Assembly (NCBI GenBank): GCA_002898575.1
Contig: BEHT01000006.1
Span: 1-64,000 of the forward strand
DNA length: 64,000 nt
Source of the DNA: a bacterium HR17
Lineage (GTDB): Bacteria > Armatimonadota > Fervidibacteria > Fervidibacterales > Fervidibacteraceae
Direction: 5' to 3'
In this document: positions 43,672 to 52,722 of the stretch, one piece after another
Position numbering within the stretch: position 1 is the stretch's first letter
Layout of the letters: every line of letters begins with the position of its first letter
Made by a program: the position numbers and the translations under genes
Notes under the pieces: generated by a model
Databases searched by the model: none
What the model was told of the DNA's origin: nothing
The model's input: only the letters and a program-made list of their open reading frames with translations

Positions 43672-46575
43672 TCAGTTTGCAGCGCCCCGCACAGCATTCA
43701 ACCGTCGGCGCCCTAAATAGCGCCTGAAGGCTTCCTGAACGAGGCTCTCTTCAAGGCTGCTATCCCTTCGCACCCTGACAATCCCGCGATTGCTGTAGTA
43801 ATGAAAGTGCCAACCGAAGCGGTCAAAAATTCGGAAGTGGTCAAGCAGCATCGTAACGGCGCAACGGTTGGCGTAAATGTCTTCCTTCGTTTGCTCAAAT
43901 CCTCCAAACTCGCCTAAATGGATAGGAGCACGATGGTCAATGCTGAACTTGAAAGCGGGCAGCCAACGCTCCAGCAAGGTGCGAATGTCAACTTTCTCGT
44001 TGGGATAACGAGGCATGAGCCGATACTCGTAATCGTGGAAACTGTAAACTGTCAATGGGTCACCTGTCGGCTCAAGGTTTGCAAACGCCGCTTCAGGGTA
44101 AGGTTGAGCGCTCGGTCCCCAAGGGGCGATGACTTCAGCGTAAATCAAATGGGTTTTGTCAAACTCCCGTATTGCTTGAGTGATGCGTTTGAGCAAGGCG
44201 TTGTAGGCGGCGGGTTCACGAGTCTCAGGTTCGTTGAGCAAATCGTAGGCAACTGTGTCGGGTGGCAGGTCTTTACACATTTTCGCCAGCGTTCGGTAAT
44301 GCTCCACGACATCGGGCAGCCACTTCTCGTCCACATTGAAAACATGCTGCAATCCACGCTCAACACACCAACGAACAAGTTGCATCGCTGCATCGTCCGA
44401 ACGGTTATGTTGCGGTCGGAAACTGTTTGCGCCCGTGCGTTTGATGAGTTCAAGTTCTGTCAAGTTGCCCGGAACGCCGATGTCCGTCGGTCCGAAACAG
44501 AAGGCTGTGAAACCTCCAAAGCGATTGAACAGGTGGATTGGCACTTGGTAGACGATGACATCGCTTCCGACGACAGCGATGTGGTCTCCCCAAATCCCCC
44601 ATGAACCGAGCACTTCCGCGTCGCTCACAACTTGCAATTTGGGGTAACCTCGCAGCAAACCGTAACTCGCTAACGGAGGCAGCGGGGCTAACTTGATCGG
44701 CTCTGTTCCCCAATCGTCATGCAAGTCAAGGTAGTTATAAGCGTTGGCGACGATCAATGTCTCGGCATCGCTCGGATTTCGCACGAAGGCTTCGCTGAAG
44801 GTTACGGGATAGCAAAGCAACGCCCGCGACCACAAACGGCATTGATGGATGTAAGGTGCTGCTTCGTTTTCCTTCAACGGTGTCTGTGTCAAGACTTGAG
44901 CCATGCGCAGAAAGCCACGCCATTCCTTGAAAGGTTTCAGCACAAAAAGTTGAGCGTTCGGTTTTTCAAAGAGGACAGTGATTGCCGTTGTGCCCTTTTC
45001 ACTCTGTCGGAACACAACTTTTGTTGGCGCTTGCAGGAAAATGAGTTGAACAGGTAACCCACCACCGCGAGCCATGTCGCAAACGATCAACATCCAGTTT
45101 TCGCTCATGCGACCGTGTTGAGTTCTGTCGTAAACTGTGCCGTCGTGTTGCGGTCGCAGACTCTGCACTCTGCCATCAAGCACAACCCAGACACCGATGG
45201 GGGTCAGATCAGGCGGTTTTCGGTAAACCCGGATTGGCTTCAAATTTTCCCAACCTTCCAAAGTGAATTCTTTGCCCTTGACAGTTACGAGCGCTGCTGG
45301 TGAGAGGGGGCTGGCGAAAACTGTTGCAGGTGTTGAAATTCGCAATCCCCATCGGTTAATGTCGTTGTCCAACAAAACCGTCGTGTCAAACCACCCGAAT
45401 TTGTTTTCCAAGCCTGTATTGAGGTCGTTGATGATGAGCGCTTTCGCAACATCAGGATGGCGCAAAGCCAAAAGCCTCTGCCTCACCTCTCGCAGCAATT
45501 CAAGTGCAGAAGCCAACTCCTTCCCTGATTTCGGCTCTGGCAGTTGCAAGAGTTTTTCCGCTTTGTGCAGCAAAGGTGCGATGGCGCTAAGTTCGCGCTC
45601 GCATTTTTGTGCTTTTTCGGGTTGGCGCAACGCTCGCCACAACTTGACATGATTGGCGAGGTTGGTCACTTCGTCGCTTGCCCAAACGAAAAGCGAAAGG
45701 GCTTCAGTTGACAGAACGATTTGCTCATTGCCTTCATCCGTTGCCATCATTTGCAGCAACTTTTCAGCGCTTTCCCGCACCCATTCTGGTAGCCGTCCCG
45801 AACCTGCCCAACCGAAGGCTTCGTCGTCCACGATGACGATGCCTTTATCGCGCAATAAAGTTAGTCGCCACCGAGCATCATCCAATTGCCGATGCAGCCG
45901 ATTCTTTCGCTCCTCTGAGACGAACTCACGCAATTCAGCGACAAGTTGTGGTTTGGGTGTTTCCGTTGCGCCATTGACGATGCGGATGGGAAACCATTTG
46001 CTGTCATCAAAATCGGGGAGCATGCAAGGTTCAAACTCAAGAACTGTCAATGGCGGGAACTTTTGGGCGCGCCATCGGTTCGGTTCGCTGCCAAAAGTTT
46101 GGACTGCGCCATCACGATAAACCAAAACGCCTTCCATCCGAAAACCGTCGGCAGGCGCACTGAGCACAAGGGCAACCGGGCGCGATGCAAGTTTATCGGG
46201 CAAGGCAGGGATCAAATGGGGTGTTAAGTCGGTGAGCAATGTCACTTCAGCATCGGGGTGCTCCTTTGGGGCTTCCGCTTTGGCAATCAGTTTGCCGAAA
46301 GGGTCAAGGGCAGAAAAGCGGTCAAACCGTGTCACAAACAGATAAGCGTAGCGGCGGGTTTGAACGCGCACCGCCGCAAAGTCCAACGGCTTGACGGGTC
46401 GTTGAAGGACGGTGCGGTAAAGGACGGGCGCGGTGGGAAACTCGCGGGTGCGCCAAAACAGTGAAGCAGGTTCAAACTGCGGTTCACGCCCCTGCCAATC
46501 GGGCGCGATGAAAGGCGCTGCGATAGCCCGTTGCACCAGTGCGAGGCAGAAGAGTAACGCGTGGCTGTAGCGCAT
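43672..46575 (-). CDS. Large secreted protein with C-terminal GH5-like cellulase domain
   Basis: A 967-residue exported protein. A signal peptide (MRYSHALLFCLALVQRAIA) is followed by about 650 residues of mostly beta and helical regions with no family I recognise. The C-terminal barrel has clan GH-A residues: acid/base in YDLLNEPE (Glu782) and nucleophile in IHLGEFGGFE (Glu889), as in GH5. It should act on beta-glycans. The longer frame from 46638 lacks a binding site; GGGGTGG precedes ATG 46575. It is visibly lower in GC than its neighbours, like the 244-8940 cluster, and divergent from the sugar kinase. Confidence 0.7.
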   Translation of the reverse strand: MRYSHALLFCLALVQRAIAAPFIAPDWQGREPQFEPASLFWRTREFPTAPVLYRTVLQRPVKPLDFAAVRVQTRRYAYLFVTRFDRFSALDPFGKLIAKAEAPKEHPDAEVTLLTDLTPHLIPALPDKLASRPVALVLSAPADGFRMEGVLVYRDGAVQTFGSEPNRWRAQKFPPLTVLEFEPCMLPDFDDSKWFPIRIVNGATETPKPQLVAELREFVSEERKNRLHRQLDDARWRLTLLRDKGIVIVDDEAFGWAGSGRLPEWVRESAEKLLQMMATDEGNEQIVLSTEALSLFVWASDEVTNLANHVKLWRALRQPEKAQKCERELSAIAPLLHKAEKLLQLPEPKSGKELASALELLREVRQRLLALRHPDVAKALIINDLNTGLENKFGWFDTTVLLDNDINRWGLRISTPATVFASPLSPAALVTVKGKEFTLEGWENLKPIRVYRKPPDLTPIGVWVVLDGRVQSLRPQHDGTVYDRTQHGRMSENWMLIVCDMARGGGLPVQLIFLQAPTKVVFRQSEKGTTAITVLFEKPNAQLFVLKPFKEWRGFLRMAQVLTQTPLKENEAAPYIHQCRLWSRALLCYPVTFSEAFVRNPSDAETLIVANAYNYLDLHDDWGTEPIKLAPLPPLASYGLLRGYPKLQVVSDAEVLGSWGIWGDHIAVVGSDVIVYQVPIHLFNRFGGFTAFCFGPTDIGVPGNLTELELIKRTGANSFRPQHNRSDDAAMQLVRWCVERGLQHVFNVDEKWLPDVVEHYRTLAKMCKDLPPDTVAYDLLNEPETREPAAYNALLKRITQAIREFDKTHLIYAEVIAPWGPSAQPYPEAAFANLEPTGDPLTVYSFHDYEYRLMPRYPNEKVDIRTLLERWLPAFKFSIDHRAPIHLGEFGGFEQTKEDIYANRCAVTMLLDHFRIFDRFGWHFHYYSNRGIVRVRRDSSLEESLVQEAFRRYLGRRRLNAVRGAAN

Positions 46576-46680
46576 TGTGATACCACCCCAATAATTTTTC
46601 CGCTGAGTGTCACGGCACTCCGATGGACGGCGATGCATTCATCGTTTTCAGGTGCCACAAATTTTTGCGGTGACGCAAGG

Positions 46681-48294
46681 ATGCGTCAAACGGGCGAATG
46701 GTTGGCGTGGATGGACAGCGGTGATTGGCAGCGTTGGGCACGCCGCGTTTACGGCACGGATGGTGTGGAGCGAGCGGAGTTGTTTCGTGTGGTGCTGGCA
46801 GCGGCGGCGCAACGGGTTGGGCTGACGGCGCCGCTGTTTTTAGTGCGGGCGCCAGGACGGCTCAACCTGATGGGGCGCCACATTGACCACCAAGGCGGCT
46901 TCGTCCATCCGATCGCTGTGCCCCGCGAAATCGTGGTAGCGGTGCGCCCCCGCGATGACGATATGGTCGTCGTCCATCACGCTCAACCTCACACCTTTCC
47001 GCACCACGCGTTCCGCTTTACCGAGGTGGCGCCGTCGCGACCGTTGGATGTGGACGAATGGGAACGGTGGACGCAAGGACAGGCACAGCGGCGCAAGCCC
47101 ATCGCAAGTTGGGCGATTTACGCTGAAGCCGCTGCCGCCACGCTGTTCAACTGGCGCAAAGAGTTGCTCCACGACGCCGGTCAGCGCTCGTTGCGCGGGG
47201 CTGAACTGGTCGTTGCGGGCGACATCCCGTCCGAAGCGGGACTCAGTTCGTCGTCGGCGCTGTTTATTGCGTGCCTGTTGGCACTGATGCACCGAAACGG
47301 CGCGCCTGTCAGCGGCGATTTGGAGCGGTTGTCGGAGATTTGCGGTTACGGTGAATGGTTCGTCGGGACGCGGGGCGGTGCCGGCGACCACGCAGCGATT
47401 TTGATGGCGCAAGCAGCGTGCGTTTTGCGGGTCGGCTTTTTCCCGATGACCGTTGAACGGTTGCCTTTTGATGGCTCCTACAGCGTGCTGGTGATGGACA
47501 GCGGGGAGCGGGCACACAAAGCAGGTGTCGTCCGATGGGAGTTCAACCGGCGCGTGGCGGCTTACGAAGTGGGCAAGGTGCTGTGGTGGGAGCATTTTCC
47601 CCATCTGCGGGGGCGCCTCATCCATTTGCGCGATGCGACACCGTCCCACTTGGGCGACGACCTGCTGCCCTACGGTTTACTGCAAGCGTTGCCGGAGCGG
47701 GTGACGCTCCGCGACCTGCAACTGCAACTGCCCCAACACCGCGAACGGTGGGACCGCCTCGCCGCGACTTTAGAAACGACGCCCGACGGCGGGGAAGTGA
47801 CTTTGGAGCCGCGCGGCGTGTGCTGGTTCGGGCTGGCAGAGTGCGACCGCAGCGAGCGGTTTGGAACAGCGGTGCGACAGGGCGATTGGCACCAAGTGGG
47901 GGCGCTCATGGCTTTCAGCCACGACGGCGACCGCGTGACGCAGTGGCGCGACGGCAACTGCGCTCCGTTTCGCTTCCTGACGAACGATGCCGCGCTGCAG
48001 CGCCACTGGACAGCACGGACGCCGCTATGGCAGACGGCAGGCAGTTACCGCTGCAGCACGCCGGCGCTGGACTTCCTCGTGGACGCGGCACGGCAGGCAG
48101 GTGCCCTCGGCGCCCAACTGTGCGGCGCTGGGATGGGCGGCTGCGCGATGGCGCTGGTGCCCTCCAATGCAGCGGAAATGGTCGCCCAAAAGGTGGCGGC
48201 AGCCTACGCTCAAGTGTTTGAACGGGAGTTGGCGTGGTTTGTCGCCGCGCCGTGTCAAGGGGCAACGGTGCTTTCAGACTTGCCGACCCCATGA
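46681..48294 (+). CDS. GHMP-family sugar kinase (galactokinase-like)
   Basis: A 537-residue kinase. Motif 1 is APGRLNLMGRHIDHQGG (the galactokinase signature region), motif 2 is IPSEAGLSSSSALFIA and motif 3 is CGAGMGGCAMALV. In place of the galactokinase G-x-x-C-G-x-x-D-Q block it has GTRGGAGDHAA, and it is about 150 residues longer than GalK, so the substrate may not be galactose. ATG 46681 has GGTGA 7 bases upstream; an in-frame ATG at 46633 is possible. It could phosphorylate a sugar released by the fucosidase or GH5-like enzymes nearby. Confidence 0.7.
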   Translation: MRQTGEWLAWMDSGDWQRWARRVYGTDGVERAELFRVVLAAAAQRVGLTAPLFLVRAPGRLNLMGRHIDHQGGFVHPIAVPREIVVAVRPRDDDMVVVHHAQPHTFPHHAFRFTEVAPSRPLDVDEWERWTQGQAQRRKPIASWAIYAEAAAATLFNWRKELLHDAGQRSLRGAELVVAGDIPSEAGLSSSSALFIACLLALMHRNGAPVSGDLERLSEICGYGEWFVGTRGGAGDHAAILMAQAACVLRVGFFPMTVERLPFDGSYSVLVMDSGERAHKAGVVRWEFNRRVAAYEVGKVLWWEHFPHLRGRLIHLRDATPSHLGDDLLPYGLLQALPERVTLRDLQLQLPQHRERWDRLAATLETTPDGGEVTLEPRGVCWFGLAECDRSERFGTAVRQGDWHQVGALMAFSHDGDRVTQWRDGNCAPFRFLTNDAALQRHWTARTPLWQTAGSYRCSTPALDFLVDAARQAGALGAQLCGAGMGGCAMALVPSNAAEMVAQKVAAAYAQVFERELAWFVAAPCQGATVLSDLPTP

Positions 48295-48315
48295 CTGCGA
48301 TGGAGGAGATTGGGT

Positions 48316-48753
48316 GTGCCGTCAGGACGGGTGCATGAAGTCGTCAACTTGCTCGTGTTGCCGCCCACGCTTTACGCGTTGCCGGCGGGTTGGTCCAAAC
48401 TTAGTTTTGCCGCCGGCTACTTGGTTGGCACTTTTTGGTTGACGCCCGATTTGGACTTGGCGACAAGCCGACCGGCGCGACGGTGGGGCGTGTTGCGCCT
48501 TTTATGGCTGCCTTACGCATGGCTGTTTCGACACCGAGGGGTATCGCACCGACCGCTGCTGGGTGCCCTCACGCGCCTGCTCTACTTAGCGGCGTTGGGT
48601 GGGCTGGGACTATGGCTGTTGGACCAATGGGGCTACCACTGGCATCCCAGCATCACCCTTAGCCGCAACTGGCTGAGTTTTTTTGCAGGTTTGCTGTTGG
48701 CGGACGGGTTGCACCTGTTGCTGGATGCGACCCTGACGCGACGCCGGCGCTGA
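48316..48753 (+). CDS. DUF2227-like putative metal-binding membrane protein
   Basis: A 145-residue protein with about four hydrophobic stretches. HEVVNLLVLPP near the start, TFWLTPDLDLATS, RHRGVSHRPLLG and ADGLHLLLDA contain conserved His and Asp that match the DUF2227 (predicted metal-binding) family. GGAGGAG lies 7 bases before GTG 48316, so the TTG at 48310 is not used. Function is unknown. It is 21 bases downstream of the sugar kinase and probably co-transcribed. Confidence 0.65.
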   Translation: MPSGRVHEVVNLLVLPPTLYALPAGWSKLSFAAGYLVGTFWLTPDLDLATSRPARRWGVLRLLWLPYAWLFRHRGVSHRPLLGALTRLLYLAALGGLGLWLLDQWGYHWHPSITLSRNWLSFFAGLLLADGLHLLLDATLTRRRR

Positions 48754-48893
48754 AGTGACCTTGTCGCGCTCTCTGACGGCAGCCATCGCAGGGGTTTTGC
48801 TCAGCGACCGTGCAGTGGCGCTATTTGGTAGACCTTTCGCGACCGTTGCCGCAGCAGGGCAAACTGGACGAAGCACGGTGCCTTTACGCTGCG

Positions 48894-49039
48894 TTTGCTT
48901 TATTGAATTGTCTCTTGCGGCAATGCCTCGAAGGGTGCGTCTCCTGACGCGCCGTTATGTTTCGGCGGCTCTGGAGAGCCGCCCTCCGACCAAACCCTGT
49001 TATTCAACGCAGCACGCTGTTATTCAACGCAGCACGCTG
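48894..49039 (+). repeat. Hairpin-rich dispersed repeat, copy B (MITE/REP-like)
   Basis: It begins TTTGCTTTATTGAAT and carries the GGTGCGTC...GACGCGCC and GGCGGCTC...GAGCCGCC hairpins. It ends with TTATTCAACGCAGCACGCTG at 49000-49019, repeated exactly at 49020-49039. It aligns with copies A and C. It occupies most of the 48754-49084 gap; the first 140 bases of that gap hold no supportable gene. Confidence 0.75.
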
Positions 49040-49084
49040 CGCTTGCCCGCGATGATACTTTCTTTTGACCGGTGGGGTAAGACC

Positions 49085-50773
49085 TCATTGCGGCACCAAT
49101 TTCACCCGCTGCAGGTTCATGACCGCCGTCCCCGGTTTCTTCGTCGCTCGGACCGTCAAGGTGTAGCGCCCTGGCGACAGCGTGACTGTGCCCAACGATT
49201 TCGTCACAAAGGTCGTCCACGCCCCAGTCTCTTCCACAATGCTTGACAGTTTTTGTCCCGCCACTTCCACGACGAACTCGCTGCCACCTGTGCCTTTATC
49301 GCAGGCGTAAGCGATGTCCACGCGGAAAGACCCACCCCGCTCCACGACGAACTCCCACGCGACCCAATCGCTTTCGTCCGTCCAATAGCCGATGTTGTCT
49401 TTGCCGTGCCCATACTCGTAGCGAGCGGTTTTGCCATGCACGACGGCGAAACGGGCGTGCAGGTCTATGCTACCGTCTTTCGCTTGGGGCACAGCGTTGT
49501 CCGCTTCTGGTGCTCCTTCAAGGTCTAACGCGACGATTGTGTCGTAAGGGTCGGGGATGATCGGTGGCAAATCCAACACGAGGCGCAATCCCTCTTGTTG
49601 AAAGGCGACAGGCGTTCCGTCCTTCAGGATGAAGGCGCGTCGCACCTTTGTCTTCAAACCCCACAGTTCCAATGGGTCGGCGGGATACTCAAACAGGTGC
49701 ACGAACAACCGATTGCCTTTCACCGTGCAGCCACCGATAGGCGGTTGGTGGGTGAGGAAAGGCGACGGCTCCGTGCCGTAGATGGCTTCACCGTTTTGCC
49801 GCATCCACGCCCCGATTTGCTGGAGCCGCCTAACTTGCTCAGTTGGAATGCGCCCGTTTGCCATCGGACCGACATTGAGCAGAAAGTTGCCGCCTTTGCT
49901 GGCGATGTCTACAAGGGTGTGGATGAGCTGGCGCACCGACTTGTAGTTGAAGTCATCTTTGCGGTAGCCCCAAGTATCGTTCATCGTCATACAAGTTTCC
50001 CACAGCCGTCGCCCTTCCCTTGTTCGCACCCCTGCAGCGGGCACATATTGCTCGGGCGTGTCGTAATCGGCGGGCAAACCCGTGCGGTTGTTGATGACGG
50101 CACTGGGCACGAGGCTCCAAATCATCTTGAGCAGCTCCTCAGCGCGCCACTCCTGCGGGGGATGTTCCCAACCGCCATCAAACCAGATGCCATCGGGGCG
50201 ATACTTCTCGCATAACTCCCGCACCTGTCCGAACAGGTAGTCCAAGTAGCGGTTGAAGTCGCGTTGGTGCCCCGGTGGGTCTTGGACCCACTTGGGGCGG
50301 GGAACATAGTGAGGGTGATGCCAATCCAGAAGCGAGTAGTAAAACTGGATGCGGATGCCGTGCCGCCGACAGGCGTCTACCAACTCGCCGATGATGTCCC
50401 GCTTGAAGGGTGTGCTCATGATATCGTAATCGGTCAGGGCACTGTCAAACAGGCAAAAGCCGTCGTGGTGTTTGGTCGTGATGGTGATGTAGCGCATGCC
50501 CGCTTCCTTCGCCAACTGCACCCACTCATCGGCGTTGAACTCCGTCGGGTTGAACTGAGGCACAAGTTGCTCGTAGTCGGGGATGGGAATTTGGGCGTTG
50601 TGCATGATCCATTCGCCGATGCCTCGGACGCTTTTGCCTTTCCACTCGCCAGCAGGAATAGCGTAAAGTCCCCAATGGATAAACATGCCGAACTTTGCCT
50701 CGCGCCACCACGCCAAACGGTCGGCGTGAGCCGGTTGCGCTGCCGTCACACTCGCCAACAGCGCCCACCACAC
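49085..50773 (-). CDS. Secreted alpha-L-fucosidase (GH29)
   Basis: A 562-residue enzyme that should release alpha-L-fucose from glycans outside the cytoplasm. GTG 50773 preceded by GGAGGTGA (7 bases away) gives a short signal peptide ending PAHA. GH29 blocks: WWREAKFGMFIHWGLYA, YITITTKHHDGFCLFDS and the nucleophile Asp199 in GIWFDGGWEHP. After the barrel, residues about 440-562 form a beta domain (ARYEYGHGKDNIGYW, then GRYTLTVRA) like CBM6/DUF5077 sugar-binding modules. It diverges from the prepilin gene. The longer frame to 50872 has no binding site. Confidence 0.9.
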   Translation of the reverse strand: MWWALLASVTAAQPAHADRLAWWREAKFGMFIHWGLYAIPAGEWKGKSVRGIGEWIMHNAQIPIPDYEQLVPQFNPTEFNADEWVQLAKEAGMRYITITTKHHDGFCLFDSALTDYDIMSTPFKRDIIGELVDACRRHGIRIQFYYSLLDWHHPHYVPRPKWVQDPPGHQRDFNRYLDYLFGQVRELCEKYRPDGIWFDGGWEHPPQEWRAEELLKMIWSLVPSAVINNRTGLPADYDTPEQYVPAAGVRTREGRRLWETCMTMNDTWGYRKDDFNYKSVRQLIHTLVDIASKGGNFLLNVGPMANGRIPTEQVRRLQQIGAWMRQNGEAIYGTEPSPFLTHQPPIGGCTVKGNRLFVHLFEYPADPLELWGLKTKVRRAFILKDGTPVAFQQEGLRLVLDLPPIIPDPYDTIVALDLEGAPEADNAVPQAKDGSIDLHARFAVVHGKTARYEYGHGKDNIGYWTDESDWVAWEFVVERGGSFRVDIAYACDKGTGGSEFVVEVAGQKLSSIVEETGAWTTFVTKSLGTVTLSPGRYTLTVRATKKPGTAVMNLQRVKLVPQ

Positions 50774-50973
50774 TTGTCGGTCACCTCCTTGAGCCAAACA
50801 ACCGTCGCAAATTATGGCGTAGTCAACGCCTCCTTCGTTGCGGCGCATATCGCCTAAGGGGTCAAAATTCACCCTCTTTGAAGGTCAACATTCACCGTTA
50901 ACCGCCATCGCTCACGGTGTTAACTTTGCGCATCGGTGGAATCCGCCAACTTGTCACGAGGAGGGGACTGACG

Positions 50974-51912
50974 ATGCGGCGCTTTACGACAAAGACGCAA
51001 CAAACTGCCCAGCGGTGCGGTTTCACCCTCATTGAGTTACTGGTCGTGATCGCGATCATCGCGATCCTGGCGGCGATCCTGTTCCCCGTCTTCAGCCAAG
51101 CCCGCGAAAAAGCGCGGCAGGCGACCTGTCTCTCCAACTGCAAGCAAATCGGCTTAGCCGCCTTGCAGTATGTGCAGGACTACGACGAACAGTTCCTCGG
51201 CACTTGGACTTGGCGTGACCGACCAGACCTGAGGTCTTACGGACCATGGCAGCATCTCGGTTGGAACGCCTTTTTGCGCTGGCAGGTACAATCGCAACCT
51301 TATTTGCGCAACCGGCAGGTTTATGACTGCCCGTCAGCAAAACTCAAGTGGGCTTTGAACCCCAGCACCTGTTCGCTCCCCAGCGTCCCTGAGTTCTTGC
51401 ATCCCAACCCGTGGGAGCCGCCGTCATTCCGTGCGGGCAATTTCCATTTCACCCCAGATTGGCGCGGCGCATTCGTGTCCATCTCTTTCAACACGGAGCC
51501 GGGTTGGAACTTCAACCCTATCACGGCGAAGGTGGAAGGGACGCTGTTGCGGAGGGATTTAACGGGACGGCACCTGGCGGAAATTGCGGAGCCGGCGATG
51601 TATGTCATGGCAGCGGATGGCGCTCACCCTGACGGCAACTCTATGGTCGGGCGGATCGCCTTTGCCGATGCATGCGCCGCAGACTGCATCCCATCTTACG
51701 CCAACCCTACCGATGCACAACAGACGCGAGCGACCCGCCACCTTCTCGGCTCCAACGTCATTTACACCGACGGGCACGCCAAGTTCTCGCAATCTCGGGT
51801 ATTTATCGGTTGGTGGTTGAACAGCGCACCGGATTTCTTGTCACGCGCACGGCGCACCGGCATTTGGACGGCGCCCCGCAGCGCAGGCGGTTGGATTAGC
51901 CCCGACCCGTAA
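50974..51912 (+). CDS. Prepilin-like protein of the DUF1559/H-X9-DG type
   Basis: A 312-residue exported protein with a type IV pilin N-terminus: basic leader, cleavage site after Gly16, then [20 protein letters not shown] with Glu at +5. [20 protein letters not shown] follows, as in the large family of Planctomycete and Armatimonadota pilin-like proteins. The C-terminal [10 protein letters not shown] is the H-x-x-D-G-like end motif. GAGGAGGGG precedes ATG 50974. The PilT ATPases at 34637-36859 could act on pili containing such proteins. Confidence 0.85.
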   Translation: MRRFTTKTQQTAQRCGFTLIELLVVIAIIAILAAILFPVFSQAREKARQATCLSNCKQIGLAALQYVQDYDEQFLGTWTWRDRPDLRSYGPWQHLGWNAFLRWQVQSQPYLRNRQVYDCPSAKLKWALNPSTCSLPSVPEFLHPNPWEPPSFRAGNFHFTPDWRGAFVSISFNTEPGWNFNPITAKVEGTLLRRDLTGRHLAEIAEPAMYVMAADGAHPDGNSMVGRIAFADACAADCIPSYANPTDAQQTRATRHLLGSNVIYTDGHAKFSQSRVFIGWWLNSAPDFLSRARRTGIWTAPRSAGGWISPDP

Positions 51913-51971
51913 CGCTTGTGGGCAGAAGGCGTCGTCGCTTGATAGCCGCCCGATCGCGGAGGTGAGCAAGG

Positions 51972-52154
51972 GTGACGCAAGTGCCTCGGTGGGTGATTGC
52001 GGTCGTTATGGTCGGTGTCATTTTTGTCGCTCTCGGTTGGGTGGTGTGGCGATATCGCCAACTGACTGCCCCGTCGCCGTTGCCTCCCCACGATGTCGGT
52101 CCGCCCATGTTCCTCCAGAAACAACTCCAACCCTCTCCGCCATCACCGCGTTAA
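51972..52154 (+). CDS. Small single-helix membrane protein with Pro-rich tail
   Basis: A 60-residue protein starting at GTG 51972 with GGAGGTGA 7 bases upstream. One TM helix (WVIAVVMVGVIFVALGWVVW) is followed by a short basic stretch and a Pro-rich tail (PSPLPPHDVGPP). No family is recognised. It follows the prepilin gene by 59 bases and is likely co-transcribed. Its tail composition resembles the partial protein at the left edge of the window, which suggests a recurring accessory of prepilin genes. Confidence 0.6.
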   Translation: MTQVPRWVIAVVMVGVIFVALGWVVWRYRQLTAPSPLPPHDVGPPMFLQKQLQPSPPSPR

Positions 52155-52242
52155 AGTGTTCGCGACCGAAACAACTACTGTGCTGGATGACGGTGGGACG
52201 GGGCGTTTGGGAATCTGGTGGGATTTTTGCTTGTGTCCCTTT

Positions 52243-52380
52243 GTGCTTTGTTGAATCGTCCTTACGGCGGTGCCTCAGAGGGCGCGTCTCCCGACGCGCC
52301 GTTACGGTCTTCATGCCCGTCCATTTTCAGCGGCTCAGGAGAGCCGCCCTCCGAGCAAACCCCATTATTCAACACAGCAC
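52243..52380 (+). repeat. Hairpin-rich dispersed repeat, copy C (MITE/REP-like)
   Basis: The best-preserved copy, 138 bp. The ends GTGCTTTGTTGAAT and ATTCAACACAGCAC are a 14-bp terminal inverted repeat with one mismatch. Inside are GGCGCGTC-tccc-GACGCGCC and GCGGCTC-agga-GAGCCGC hairpins. No open frame across it looks like a protein. Confidence 0.8.
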
Positions 52381-52722
52381 CCCTTTGTCGGTGCGGCAAA
52401 GCCTTGGCTGAGTTTGCTGCTAATACCGCCCGGCGCTTTGGGCATTATGGTCGCGGAGAGGTTCACTGCCCACATGAGCCCGGTTAACCTGCAAATCAAC
52501 TGGGCTGCCAGTTCCTTCGCCAACGGCTTCTATCGTCCTTTTATGGAGCCTGTCACGACCGAGCACTACTGCGTTAACTGCTGTTTGGGAGAGCGAGTCG
52601 CCCAAACCGTTCATTGTTCGTGATAGCGAGAGGGCAGGCGATTAACACGGCGAAAAGCGCCCTCCATGTGTCATCATTCAAAATCAGTCGCACGAAACTG
52701 CAACGCCGGGAGTGACCGACCG
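52381..52722 (+). other. Non-coding gap upstream of cysK
   Basis: After repeat copy C there is about 340 bases with no gene I can support. Short frames on both strands lack binding sites and recognisable composition. A weak GAGGGC...GCCCTC pairing near 52631-52667 could form a leader hairpin for cysK, but it is not convincing. No known riboswitch pattern is seen. Confidence 0.4.

Noticed and set aside
49000-49039. CRISPR-like direct repeat
   Set aside because: The two 20-bp units are directly adjacent with no spacer and belong to a dispersed element; no cas genes are present.
48755-49246. A 163-codon frame across repeat copy B and into the fucosidase gene
   Set aside because: It runs through the hairpin element and the antisense of GH29, with no protein-like motif. 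A QQGKLDEARCLYAAF piece near 48853-48897 recalls a TPR but is too short to call.
52270-52623. A 117-codon frame starting in repeat copy C
   Set aside because: No binding site, starts inside the mobile-like element and shows no family pattern.
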